DNA of 64,000 nt from Trichuris trichiura (lineage: Eukaryota > Nematoda > Enoplea > Trichinellida > Trichuridae), in NCBI GenBank assembly GCA_037903355.1, contig JBAJFE010000014.1, positions 3,410,001-3,474,000 of the forward strand, in the 5' to 3' direction. Below the pieces are notes generated by a model, which saw nothing but the letters and a program-made list of their open reading frames with translations, made no database searches and was not told the origin of the DNA. Positions 11,175 through 22,560 of this stretch are shown one piece after another; position 1 is the stretch's first letter; every line of letters begins with the position of its first letter. A program made the position numbers and the translations under genes.

Positions 11175-12197
11175 TCAGCACCTCTTCCTGAGGTGTCTTC
11201 GACAATGGCTGTGCGAGTGACAACAATGCCGCAGTTTCACGTCGCTCCTATTCTTCATTTTGGAAGCAACATTAATACACGAGTGTGCTCTTGATTTCCC
11301 GTCCAAAAGCTTTCTTTGGGTCTGGCATTCCATCAGGTGTTTTGCTTTTCGTCGAAAATGCCTGCAAGTGCAATTACAGTGTCTTGGCAAAACGCAGGTA
11401 TTGTTTCCCGTTTGTCTCTTTTGAAACTTCGCTGACTTCTTGCTGCTGCATACGACACGTGAAATCGTTTCCGTTTCAATAGGGCGCTTTGTAGGTTTTT
11501 CATTTTCCCCCATAAATCCTTTTCCTCGACTCTGACGTAGTTGCTGCGAACTTGTTAGGGCTTTACTGTTCTCCTTTTCTTTCTGCTCTGTATTTTTTTC
11601 AACAGGAGCTTTCAAGTTAAATAACTTATCTCTCGATTCAAGCAATTCACAAGGATTTCCCCCCTCTCCAAAAGGTATAGATGACATGTTCTTTTCTTTC
11701 CTAATTGCTGTTTCTGTTAGAATTCCGCTCAGGCTTCTATCCATCCTCTGATTTGATAAAAGCGGATCCTTATGTTCATTCGTGACCTCTTGTGTTCCAA
11801 TGCCCATAACTTCTTCCTTGTTATTATGATTTACTGAACAGTTACGGTTAAAGATATCCCTTTTGTTTGAAGCGGTAATTTCAGAATTTTTTTCTTGCCA
11901 ACCTAGCTGGAGATGACTTAACTCAGCTTTAGGCAATTCAGCAAATGAATGAATTTCACTGGCTGATTCGTTGGGCTCACTTCTTGCAAATTTATTTTCA
12001 CTTGATTCTGCTAACCTTCGCAGGGCGGAGCTTCTCAACGGTCCAACGCTGACATGAGTGCTCACTGTTTCGTTTTTTGAATTGTGGATTTCTACATAAC
12101 AGCATTGTTTTCGTTCCTGTAAACCTCCTTTGTCAATAAACGTCTTATCAAAAGAAGTATTAACCGCATACGCAATATTTCTCTTCGCTGGAGCCAT
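11175..12197 (-). CDS. Uncharacterised 340-residue protein with Cys/His-rich C-terminus
   Basis: One uninterrupted ORF of 340 codons starting at ATG 12197 (a second, out-of-frame ATG lies 4 bases upstream). An open frame this long is very unlikely by chance at this base composition. Residues 1 to about 250 are polar, rich in Ser, Lys, Asn and Glu, and probably disordered. The last 80 or so residues are basic and dense in Cys and His, with clusters HCNCTCRHFRRK and LRHCCHSHSHCRRHLRKRC that could bind metal. No signal peptide or membrane helix. I do not recognise the protein; it may be a fast-evolving lineage-specific gene. Confidence 0.6.
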   Translation of the reverse strand: MAPAKRNIAYAVNTSFDKTFIDKGGLQERKQCCYVEIHNSKNETVSTHVSVGPLRSSALRRLAESSENKFARSEPNESASEIHSFAELPKAELSHLQLGWQEKNSEITASNKRDIFNRNCSVNHNNKEEVMGIGTQEVTNEHKDPLLSNQRMDRSLSGILTETAIRKEKNMSSIPFGEGGNPCELLESRDKLFNLKAPVEKNTEQKEKENSKALTSSQQLRQSRGKGFMGENEKPTKRPIETETISRVVCSSKKSAKFQKRQTGNNTCVLPRHCNCTCRHFRRKAKHLMECQTQRKLLDGKSRAHSCINVASKMKNRSDVKLRHCCHSHSHCRRHLRKRC

Positions 12198-14234
12198 CCA
12201 TTGTGAACCGCGTCTTGAGCGCCGTTCAAGTTCGTACGACTAGGTCTGTATGTGCCAGTAACGATGATGAATGCAGTAGCAACTTGCTTTAAAATTTAAA
12301 CTAGAATTAGAAACTTAACAATTGTGTTATTCTGAGCACCACCTTTCGCAAAGATACGTCAAAACTGTTCAGATGACCAAAAAAAGCTTACAATGCTTAT
12401 TTTGAAAGCGCGCTGCACATCCTAAGCTTTTAGCTGAATGCTTTGGCGAACATTTCATTCTTAGTTCTGATTTTAAGTTAAGGTAAAAAACGCCGTGCTT
12501 CGCATAAAGCCTGAATTACGCTGAGGAAGCCCTCATCCCTTTGTTGCTGTATGGTAAATGTTGAATTTCAAAAAAACTAATTTCCAGTACAACGTTGGTA
12601 AAATTGAACCAAGTACTGCAGTCAGCACGATGCCATTATGGTTACGCCAATCCAAATTTGTTTAGTTTGCCACGTGTTCAGTGGTATTCCATCAGAGATT
12701 TGCAAACGACTGTCAAACATTGAAATACGACGATCAGTAATCAATCACGTTTTTTGTTATGAAAAATGAAAATAAATGACTTACCTAAATTTCAGTTCAT
12801 AGCCAAATTTCGCTGCGCTTTTCCTTCTCTTTGCGTTTTCTCAAATGCAATACAGTCAGGCCCCCCTATCCGCCGTTTCCCTTTCCACCGCCCACTTATT
12901 TAAATTACGCCGTATGCAACTTGAGCAGGAAGTAAAACCGCTTCCCGGTAGTCTTACGTACGCGGATCGAACTAATTATTGAAAATAACATTATTAATCG
13001 AGTGCTCATCGGTGTCCGACCCTGTACATAATACGTGTTTTCGGTCAGGCAAGCTGGGTTGCCAGCATTTTGTGATCCCTCATTGCTAGAGGGTGACAAG
13101 CTAGTATTCTTATTTATGGGTGATTCACACGGCTGCTGCTACTGCAGACTAAATTTTCGTTAGGCAGTTGCGCAATATTACGAGCCCCATTTGAAGAAAG
13201 GTTAGACATAGTGTCCCAGTGTCTGTATCTGGATTAGTCCTCGGCAGATACGACGCAACGAAGTACCGTCCAGCAACCTGTGAATCAGACCTCTAGACTC
13301 GACGTCCGCGTTTCCTGGCTGATTTCCTGCGAGGAGCACCGGTTCGCTGACCAGCCACCTTAGAGGAGTATTGGTTTGATGGGTCCTAAATAACAAGAGC
13401 AGAAGCTTTTTGACCTGCGGCTTTCAGGAACGAGGGTTCAATGGCACGCTACCCTGGGATATGTTAGTGCCAAGAAAAACTGACTTATGTTTGCACGAAT
13501 CTAATATGTATTCTTATTAAAGTCACACTACGTACGCGTTCATAAGCGTTCGCTATCATCCACGGATACGAACATTCTGCTTCACGTCAAAGAAAATTTA
13601 GACGTAAGTGCGAACGATAATTAAACTTAACAACAAGAAATCAGTTATGAAACATTTTATTTATATTGCACTAAGGTTGTGCTTAAATCTTGCTCAGCTG
13701 CGCCAAAAAACGTTTCGCATTTCCTGTTTGTGGAGCCTATCGATTATATGCCTAAAACTTACTCAAGCAATGTGTCAGGTAGATCAAAAAACGCAAAGGT
13801 AAGGTGCAGAATATCTCAGAGTCTGAAAACGGCTCTCAGGGAGGTTCCACACGTGTGCATGTGTAAATTGCCTTATGGTGACTTCAAATCTCAAACTACT
13901 AAAAACGTTTCATAAAGCTTAAGAGAAAAACGTTCAGAAGAAACGAACAAAACCTTCTGTTAGCAAGATTAAAGCGAACAAACATCCAACACGGTTATAG
14001 CAGGAAAAAGCACCAATGACCAGCAAATAAAATACAGCCAGATTATACGTGTGCTTTTTTGGAAATAACCTTAGGTACTAATACCGGAGCAAGAACAGTA
14101 CATGTAATCCCGTAAACAAATTGAACTCCTGAGAAGTGGTCGCTGAACTGTCGAGCGGCCTGAAGAAATCTGCTTGCCATACTGTTCTGAGGTCTTTTCA
14201 CGGTCTAAAAATGTGAAAAATCAAACATCCCATT
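12198..14234. other. Intergenic, no gene seen
   Basis: Separates the 340-codon ORF from the 3' end of LMF2. Only short ORFs (for example 12905-13099, 13608-13802) without motifs. Confidence 0.4.
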
Positions 14235-17200
14235 TCAAAATAAGTGCGCAGAAAGTACTTTCTCAACAATTAAGTTGTTTTCTTTCAAGTATTGCAGAAG
14301 ATCACCGTTGTCCACACTTGTTGGAGGCATAAATTCCTTCTTCGCCTCGCGTGTCCACCAGTCATTTCTCAGGTCATCCCAATTGGTAAAATTGTACGTG
14401 TACAGCGTGGCGCGAATATACTTCGGCGGCTTTTCAAATGGACTCTTGTCAATTAGCTTCATTACTAGAAAAGAACAAACAAAGTCGTAATAATTAGACA
14501 ATGGATAGGATACCTGGTTTCGACTGCTTCAACAACTTGTGAGTCATACTGAGGAACCATGGCATTTCACGAAAAGAATTTGTCAGCGAGGCAAACCACA
14601 TTTGCCAGTCCAGCCGAGGTTGATGGGGTTCTAAGAATAAACTTTCGTTTAAGTTGCCAATTTGTGAGCGATGAATTACCAACTATCGGAGGACGGCGAT
14701 AGGGGGCACCAGGCTTATACAGAAAGTTGTACTCCTTCCAAGTTCCATTAATTTTATTCGCACCTTCCAGCACAATTTCAGGACGTCCTCCCACTCCTGT
14801 CATGCTGCATAGAACTCTGCACTTTCCTCTGAGCAAATTGTACAAATATTCTACCTTGCGAAAAGCCCATACGAATGCGCGATGTGATACTTTTCGGTTG
14901 CTTCATGAACATCCTTCAATTGTTGAGGAATGTGATCCCAAGTAAAGCGATCAATGAATGTTAATGGAACCTGAACCATAGATTTATTTAAGGATAAGTT
15001 TACTATAGGCTTGTTGTACCAACCAGTGAAACTGAAAACACGGCCGTTGCCATTATACATATTAGGGTGCATTGAAAACCATACCAAATCCGCTTGAATA
15101 TTTTTTCCTTCTTGAAGTCACTGCGGAGTCTTAAAAGAATTTGCACTCAACTATAAAAGAATTATTTATCGCGTAACTTGAACTAAGGAATGTTTAACTG
15201 TGTAAAGTTAATTTGCATACCAAACTTTAATCCGTTGTTTTTATGACCTCTTACCTAAAACTATTAAATTTTGTGCAGGTGAAATGCCGCGCTCTTTGTA
15301 CTGTTGATGAGTTAGCAATAATAGCAATTTGTCAACGAAAATGTTTCGCTAGAAGGTTATCTCAGTTCCAACGGGTTTTACGAGCTGTTCTGCGCTTTTC
15401 ATAGAAATTACTAATTGGTACTGTTCTAATAATTCATGAATGGCGAGATTGCTTAAAAGGGCAGCAACGAAAACACGAGCGGAATACTTGCTAAACTCAA
15501 ACGAAAACTAAGAAGCAATGAAAAAAGTGAAAATATGTCGGTCGTTATACTTACTACAACTTTGAAGAGTTAAGGATTGAACTAGTAACGAATACATAAT
15601 TCAATGTCAATCAAAGTGATACAGGAGAAATAAAACGGATAAAGAATTTTTTCACAGTCTCTTTAGGGCTACTCGGTCACTTATGGTATTTTGGAAGTGA
15701 AGCTTAAGCCAGCTGAGAGTATCGTACTTCCCCACAGCAACGTAACGACTAAAAAAGCAAACAGCATGGCTGTTAACCCTTACTTGTGATCACAGAGCTT
15801 CTACTAACAGATACATACGTTGCTACACACAGAGTCAAGGCAAACTTGTTTAATGCAAAAAATCAAAACGTTTCGAGCTCTCAGATCACTTCTGACCCGA
15901 CATACCCTCCATCTTGAATTATGATTTTCATTCACGTGCTGACGGATGATCTTAACCGACACAAAAGCTTGAGAAGCCTCTGTTTTTCTCTAAGCAGGCC
16001 GACTTCAACTACGACAACTTATGTAGCCACATGAAAAGTAGTGTATTCAAGCATTAGATAGCTACTGTTCACGGCAGAAATACCTCACAAGAAGCAAGGT
16101 TATTTGAACAGTTTTTTAAAACCAAAACTGCCGTAAACGTTCAAAAAATCTGAAAAGTGATACTCTTTTCAAACCAGCTACTACTTCAGCTAATATTAAT
16201 GTTAATTCTGAGTTATGCTCTTGCAAAAGTATTTCCAAATTTATAACGAGTTACCGACTAAGCAGTCACACTTTATCTAAAAATTTGGTTTTTAAAATGG
16301 AGTTAAACATTTTATTCTGCTAAATGGCAACATATTGGTAAGTTGAGATGTTATAGACCTTTTAAATTATCTCAATGCCTCAGAACTTGTTAACTGCAAA
16401 AAACTTCCAGTGCAAGTCATAAAACCGAAAGAGGAGTACCACCCAGTAACTATCTAATCAAGAAATAAGATAAAGCTTGTCCTTCTATCCTAATCATGGG
16501 AAATGTGCTAACTGCAATTTATGGAAAAATAACAAACATATTATAACAGTTTACCTCAACATAGCTGCAATAACCTCGCTAAAGAACATCGTGATTCCCA
16601 GCAACATGACCCAAGGCAAATAGCGAGTGACATTTGGATGGAATTTCGCCAACTCTATGTCTGCAATGTAGGCATGATAAATTTTAGTTTACAAGGTCAC
16701 GGTCTACTTAGACTAAACCGTAGAAAGTCTTTCGGCAACCGCTCTAATGAAAACCATCTGCAAGTTGCAGCAACGAGAAACGCGTAGCCCGTTGCGATCC
16801 CACATGATCGTAGCAGGCCATACCGTTTGAAGTGATTTTTCCATGTGTGCGTACCTAATGGCATTACATGAATTGCACACGAAACGGTTGCAAGAAAGGA
16901 AGGCATATTCGTTACCAGTTCGGCTGAAACTTGAATCGACCAATGCTGAACTGCAGATTACGACGCACAAAAAGTTGAAGAAATTGTAATTTCCAGTCAG
17001 TGCAATTAGAACCATCAGAAGAGTCTGGAAACGGTAAGTTTTGTATTTTGAACAACGTTCATTAGTCGCAAATATGCGTTAAGCATAGAAACGTAAATTT
17101 GCAGCCAAACAAAAGCAATTTTAAAACACGACATTTGGCCTACCTGTCCTCCAAATGCCACGTATCTTAAGTGCTTCGACGGGCTTAGCATAAACAGCGA

Positions 17201-19589
17201 AAGAAAAATAAGTATGACAAACGTGGCAGCGACAGAAAACTGCTTGACAAAGCCGGGAAGTTGGTGCGCATACCAAGCCAATGGAGTTGGTATACACTGG
17301 CTGTTGAAATGATAATGCAAAGCTGCAGAAAAACTATCTAGAAGGAGGAAAAAGGAAGATTCAAAACTACCTGTCAGAGTCCACCATGTCTGATCTTGAA
17401 TTAACAACTTAACAACTCCGGATGCGAACATCAAACGAAATCCAAGCCAGCGAAACAAGAACAAGGTCACGTTGTCTTGAGGAAGCCACTTTGTCGATGG
17501 TCGCCTAAGAATTCTGACAGGTGCTAGAAGAACTGCCAGAAATCCAGCTTCGAGAAGAAGTGTATCCCTAAGCACACATACATACAGGCACGAAATTTAC
17601 AGTACTCAAACGTTACCATTGAAAGTATAAGAAATCGCCACCCACCTACAACAAATCAGATTTCCATGCGAACTAACAGGAGTTCGCAGAACTTACTTGC
17701 ACAAAAGACAAGTATAAGTACCACAAAACTAGATACGAGAATGTGTTCCTCAGAAGGACAAACGTGAAGGAAAGACCGGCAACCAGCATGCCAACTAGTA
17801 AACCAGCTTCCATGGCCTCCGAAGGTGACAGGGAAACCATTTCAGATAAATGCAAAATGGTTGGCAAATTGCCCAGAAAGGAGCAACGTAACGGAGTGTC
17901 ACCTGAACTCAGAAACGAACAATGAAAATTGAGCGCGTCCATTCAGTTTTAGATATCTTTATTACGACACAGAATGGTACGAATAGCTTCATCTTCATGT
18001 CAATATAAACACGCGAGAAACAAGAATGTTCACCACGCAATGTGGAAGAACAGCAAAGAGTAGCGGGCGATGTACGCAAGTAAACTTCCGACTGCAACTG
18101 CTTCCATATAAGCTCATTATAGCAGAATTTACTGGAATCTACATCTTAGATCTTATGGCAGCAACTAATTAATTGCAAAGGAAGCTTTCGTAAAACCAAC
18201 CTATTTATTGCATTGTTAAACACTTTAACTGGTAAAGATACAGAGTGCCTTATTGTTTTGTTTTCTTACATGTTCCTCTTTTAATAATGAACAAAACCAG
18301 GTGCTGAGATACCGTCTTCCACCTGCGAGTTGCTAACCAAAGAGAGCTATCCATTCCATGAATGCTCAAATTTTATTAATGAAGCTTTAAGATCCGACCT
18401 TGTGTCACAGTCATCAGCATCGACCCAAACGCTGACGTTGGGACAAGCTCGGACCAGAAAGGCTTATTAACAAAGCTTGAACTGCAAAGAAGTTGACTGC
18501 GCGGATATAGTTCCGCTGGATAAAGGCTCATTCACCGCAATGAATGAAACCATTTCGACTGAACTGCAAGTGGGCAACCACGATCAGAACCGTTTTAATT
18601 CTTAGACTTTTGAGAACTAGACGCGAATTCTGAAGTAGAGTTCTACCTGTACAAAGAAGTTAATCACTAGAATTCAGCAATGCCTTTTGCCTTCTGCATA
18701 ATAATTATACGTGTCGAACATGCTTAAGCACTTCACAACAGTACCAGAAATACGTAGCTTTTCATGACTATCGAAGTTTTGATCAAGGCAGCTTACGCTG
18801 AACCCGTAATGAACATGGTTGTGTTCAGGTTTAATAATACAAAGATTAAAAGCTACAAAAGGATACTGATGATAGAAAACTGCGAGTGCACCTAAAGTTA
18901 CAGCTGACATAACGTTCCAGCTTGGGTTACAAATTAAGAAATCGAGCCGATACTACACAGTAACGCAGGATTGAACCGCACAATTAGCATACATTCTGCT
19001 GAACGAAAGTAAAAAATACTTACTGCATTTCACCATGTTGTTTATTGGAAATATACCGTCATCGCCATACAGACCTACAAAGTAGGAATCGAAAAGTATT
19101 TATACGTACTCCTACAGAATAGATAAATAAACAGATGCTTCCTTATCCGAAGAACAACAGTGAAAGGCTTACTACTATTTTACTAGTTCTTCATTCTACT
19201 GAAAGCGAACATAAATCTCTTAAGACGCAAACACCCTCAAGGTTTCCCAACTTATGAATGCACATCTCCCTCCCAAGGGCAGACAATTCTACATAAACTA
19301 AATGGCAAGTTTGAAATGGAAAAATTTTTTACGCGTTCGATGCTCAACTCAGAATAAGATAAAGAAATTATATTCTTCCTTACCTTGTCAAAATTAACTC
19401 AGTTCAAACTTAAAGTTCGAAATAGGTGAAATCTAAGCTACATGAATAAATTCATGAGGGAAAAAACGAAATGGCGCCAAAGCATGAGAATCTCTTACCC
19501 GGAGTTTGATGATATAAGGACGCAAACGCCCACAAGTATGTAAGGGAGAGGCCTTTCAAAATAAATTCTCGGACACGGCGTGGATGCAT
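14235..19589 (-). CDS. lmf2: Lipase maturation factor 2 (LMF2), complete 14-exon gene
   Basis: Exons: complement(14235..14464, 14514..14630, 14680..14816, 14855..14970, 15024..15120, 16555..16660, 16708..16854, 16916..17024, 17144..17322, 17371..17567, 17617..17645, 17697..17902, 19024..19074, 19499..19589). They join in phase to 1812 bases, 603 residues. LMF proteins are polytopic ER membrane proteins needed for folding of dimeric lipases. Family blocks appear in order: FAFASLY-like WAFASLYHQTPG near the N-terminus, GLYGDDGIFP, LLLEAGFLAVLLAP, FRWLGFRLMFASGVVKL, TPLAWYAHQLP, LTGNYNFFN, NSYGLF-like HSYGLFAR, MTGVGGRPEIVLEG, LYKPG, PHQPRLDWQMWFA, KPPKYIRA. The start ATG at 19589 opens directly into the family N-terminus. 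Most introns are 38-61 bases; three are long (1434, 1121 and 424). One exon (17617-17645) is only 29 bases. The protein ends about 100 residues earlier than human LMF2. Donor GTTGGT of the exon ending at 15024 is weak; the rest are standard. Confidence 0.93.
15121..16554. other. Long LMF2 intron, no gene seen
   Basis: Fifth intron from the 3' end of LMF2, 1434 bases, AT-rich, without ORFs or recognisable repeats. Confidence 0.6.
17903..19023. other. Long LMF2 intron
   Basis: Second LMF2 intron, 1121 bases. Contains two open minus-strand frames (17909-18097 and 18674-18910) which I take as chance, since the flanking exons join in phase without them. Confidence 0.55.
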
Positions 19590-22264
19590 CGGGCACTAGT
19601 GAATTTGCGTTGGCTAAACCACCACGATCTGCAGTTACAATTTACAAGTTAGCAAGTTATGCATGAACGAAGGAATAGCCGACTGATTTTATTAGTAATG
19701 TATCGGTATTCAACAGACACGAACAGCAAGCAATGCACCCATTAAACAGCTGAAATCAACGTGTCAACTGATCCGTTGGCACTTTATCTGGCAAATCGAA
19801 GTTTGAAGTAACGTGTGCGAAATGATTAGAAAGGTTAAATTATATCAATGCTTATCGCCCTGAATTCTGACATTTTACAAACGCTGTGGCCCATCTGTAA
19901 CAAAAAGCCTGTTGATATTTCTTGCTTGTAAACGAAATGCTGCCGTTGTACTTGAAAGTTCAAATGTCTGAGATGCGACAAACTGTCAACGCAACATTAC
20001 GCTCGCATTGTCGCTAACCACCAAATGAACTTTGGCGCTTTCTTTTATTTCCATTGTTTAAAACAAAACGCGGCATTATGCTGGACACGCCTCGTGTTGC
20101 TTTAATCAATCCAACAAGAGATAAGGCGGACATTTGCAACAATCGAACTTTTACTGTTTTTAAGGAACCGCAGAAGAACAGTCGCGTTTCTCAACTAGAC
20201 AAGAAAGCTTAATAAGCACTCAAGTTGAAAATCCAATTGTTTTATTTATACTTAAGCTTTTACATTCGACTAATATGCCACTAAACCGATGAACAATGAC
20301 CTTGCTGTGAATGTACCTATAGCGTTCAGCTTATTTCTTTGACAAGATGACCTGAAGATCCTGTAAGCTTCAAATTTTTTTTCTGTTTTCTCCCTTACAT
20401 TCACCATCTCATTAAACGCAGTCATGCCGATTAATAGGTTCCTTGGAAGCTTCCACGACGATAAAGGTCACATGGACAGGTTGACCACTATAAACACAAG
20501 ATTTAGGCATGAATAGCATTGAAACCTGCTTTTCGCACGTTGTATTTGTATGTATTCCTTTCTAGCATTTTCGCGTTATAATACTGCTACTTCGCGAAGC
20601 GTTGTATCAAAAAAGAAACACCAAAATTGCCCATCCACATCCCTTTCACGAATATTTAAATATAACTAGTTTTCTCACTTCGTTCCCCAACGTTGCACAA
20701 GTAGACTATCCACAAGTAGAGATGTTTTTGATTGTTCAAAACATTCCTACTTTACAAGTATTATAAAATAATCCCGCAAGCTTAGGATGAACACAATAGT
20801 TTCCCTGGTGAATAAATGGCCTTGACACGCCACTGACATGGTTTGCAGCTTTTAGTACAAGGTAAACTTTTTAAATTGTATCTTTTAAAGTTAAAACGGA
20901 TGATATTCTGAAGATTTCGATATCATCCCTTTTTTCTTTCTTTTGCCTCGCATAAATAAAGTTTGATACTCTTAGAGAAGCGGAAAACGAACAGATACTT
21001 TAAAATCGTATCACGAACCCGCTTTCACTTGAATCAGCGTACTTTATCGACTGCTGTAAATGCCGCGAATTTTTCAAAATGCTTTGAAAGTGAAAGTCAG
21101 CTTAGTTGCTTTAATAAACTAGGCTCCCTAATTTCAAAGCCTGTTTACCATTGCACTGGTGGGCCAAAGTAAACGTTCGCATACTTTTCCTTTTAAAAAG
21201 TTGACAAAAGTCAAGGCCAAAACGTTCCAGGTCTTCCGGTGCATAACTACCTTAAATCGTTTTAGAAAATGCCAATGGCTGCGAATCACTTAATCGCTTC
21301 GTGCGCTTTTTGACGTACAACTGAGCATAGTGTATTCACTATTTCCTTTCAAACGAGTGCAGTATCAGTTTTGTCTGCAAGTGCAAACAGAAATTTTGAA
21401 AAGGCAATTTCACACACAAAAGCCTTAGGTTTGTGACTTTGACTAATATTTGCTGCTAGCGATGCGTTGCTTTATAATCGGTTCAGATGCAGCATCGATC
21501 AGCGTTTGCTGAGTTTACGTTTGTTCGGAAGCATAAATATAGACAAAACAATCAACAAGGGACGAACTGCTGCGTGAAAACCTGAACATTCCGGTGGAAC
21601 AGAAAAAAATAAACACACGTGGTAACATGGGCAAAACACCATTTCAGACTTGCATATGGAGTCTTCTACAGATGCTTTGTAAGAATAATATTCTGTCATT
21701 TATAACATTCAGAAAAGAGCGATCACATGTATTGTGAACACACATAATACTGTTTGTAAAATTGAAGTTGACAGTGCGTTGTTTGGCCTTCACTGTAATT
21801 GAAAACAAATGACTTTTTAACGCTGTTTTTGAATTTCATCCACGTGTTTTTATTACGGAAGGGTACATGCGTTTATTTTCACTTAACAATGAACTGTCCT
21901 TCGAAGCTTTCAGAGCTTTTCATGTTCCGTTGTCAGCAATAAGAATAACAAGACCTATGCGCGATAGTTAGTATTGGGTCAGGATGCAGTAATTTTAAAG
22001 TCACAAGGGATAGGGGTGAAAAACTTATTTAAAGTATGTCCAGTTGTTTGGTTTTTTCTTCTGATATGGCCGGTTAAGAGGATTGTCCGCGTTGTTGTCT
22101 TTATCGTGCTGGAACTCTGAAATGTGATCCCTTCCATCATGCGGAAGGTCAGTGAAAATATTGAGAGGAATTGAAGCGTGATTGGGAAACTGAGTTAATT
22201 TAAATTGAATTTAACTAGCAGTGAAAACAGGTTTAGGTTAAAAAAGAAGAGACAAATTTTTGGG
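19590..22264. other. Gene-free stretch, nothing recognised
   Basis: Upstream of LMF2; its promoter should lie just right of 19589. Only short ORFs, for example 20963-21172 (plus) and 21499-21699 (minus), with no motif and no splice partners found. Confidence 0.4.
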
Positions 22265-22560
22265 TTAAGAATAGCTGTAATGCACTCGGGGTTGAGGTGA
22301 TGGCGATGTAGGAAAAAGGAAAAGAAGGGGGAGAGGATGAATAGAGAGAGAGAGAGAGACTCCTTTGTCTCGGTTTATGTTTGCGTTGTGCTGTATGAGG
22401 AAAGCTTCTTTTATACGTCTATGGGACAGGTGTGATTCTTTGCAAGGACGCTCGACTGAAGTGAGCCAGGGCAGCATGTGACGTGTTCGGCGACTAAAAC
22501 AGAAGCTTCTAACTTTGCTGCAATTCCTGCGCGGCGAAGCGTAAAGCGGAAGTTAAAAGA
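22265..22560 (-). pseudogene. Penelope-like element remnant: GIY-YIG endonuclease domain end
   Basis: On the minus strand one frame reads LVAEHVT (about 22483-22530) and, after a one-base frame change, another reads PWLTSVERPCKESHLSHRRI followed by KEAFLIQ and NRDKG. The order AEH, W...V...R...RR.KEA..I, then NRD.G is that of the C-terminal GIY-YIG endonuclease domain of Penelope-like retroelements. The upstream reverse transcriptase is not visible, so this is a truncated relic. It is followed by a short purine/pyrimidine microsatellite. Confidence 0.55.
22340..22359. repeat. (GA)n microsatellite
   Basis: An uninterrupted run of alternating G and A, about nine units, within the Penelope-type remnant. 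Confidence 0.9.

Noticed and set aside
17909..18097. 62-codon minus ORF as the LMF2 N-terminus
   Set aside because: The true N-terminal exons were found at 19024-19074 and 19499-19589, with matching family motifs and phases.
18674..18910. 78-codon minus ORF inside LMF2
   Set aside because: Lies in an intron; flanking exons join in phase without it and it has no motif.
20083..20212. 43-codon plus frame starting MLDTPRVALINPTRD
   Set aside because: Short enough to occur by chance; no splice partners and no family.
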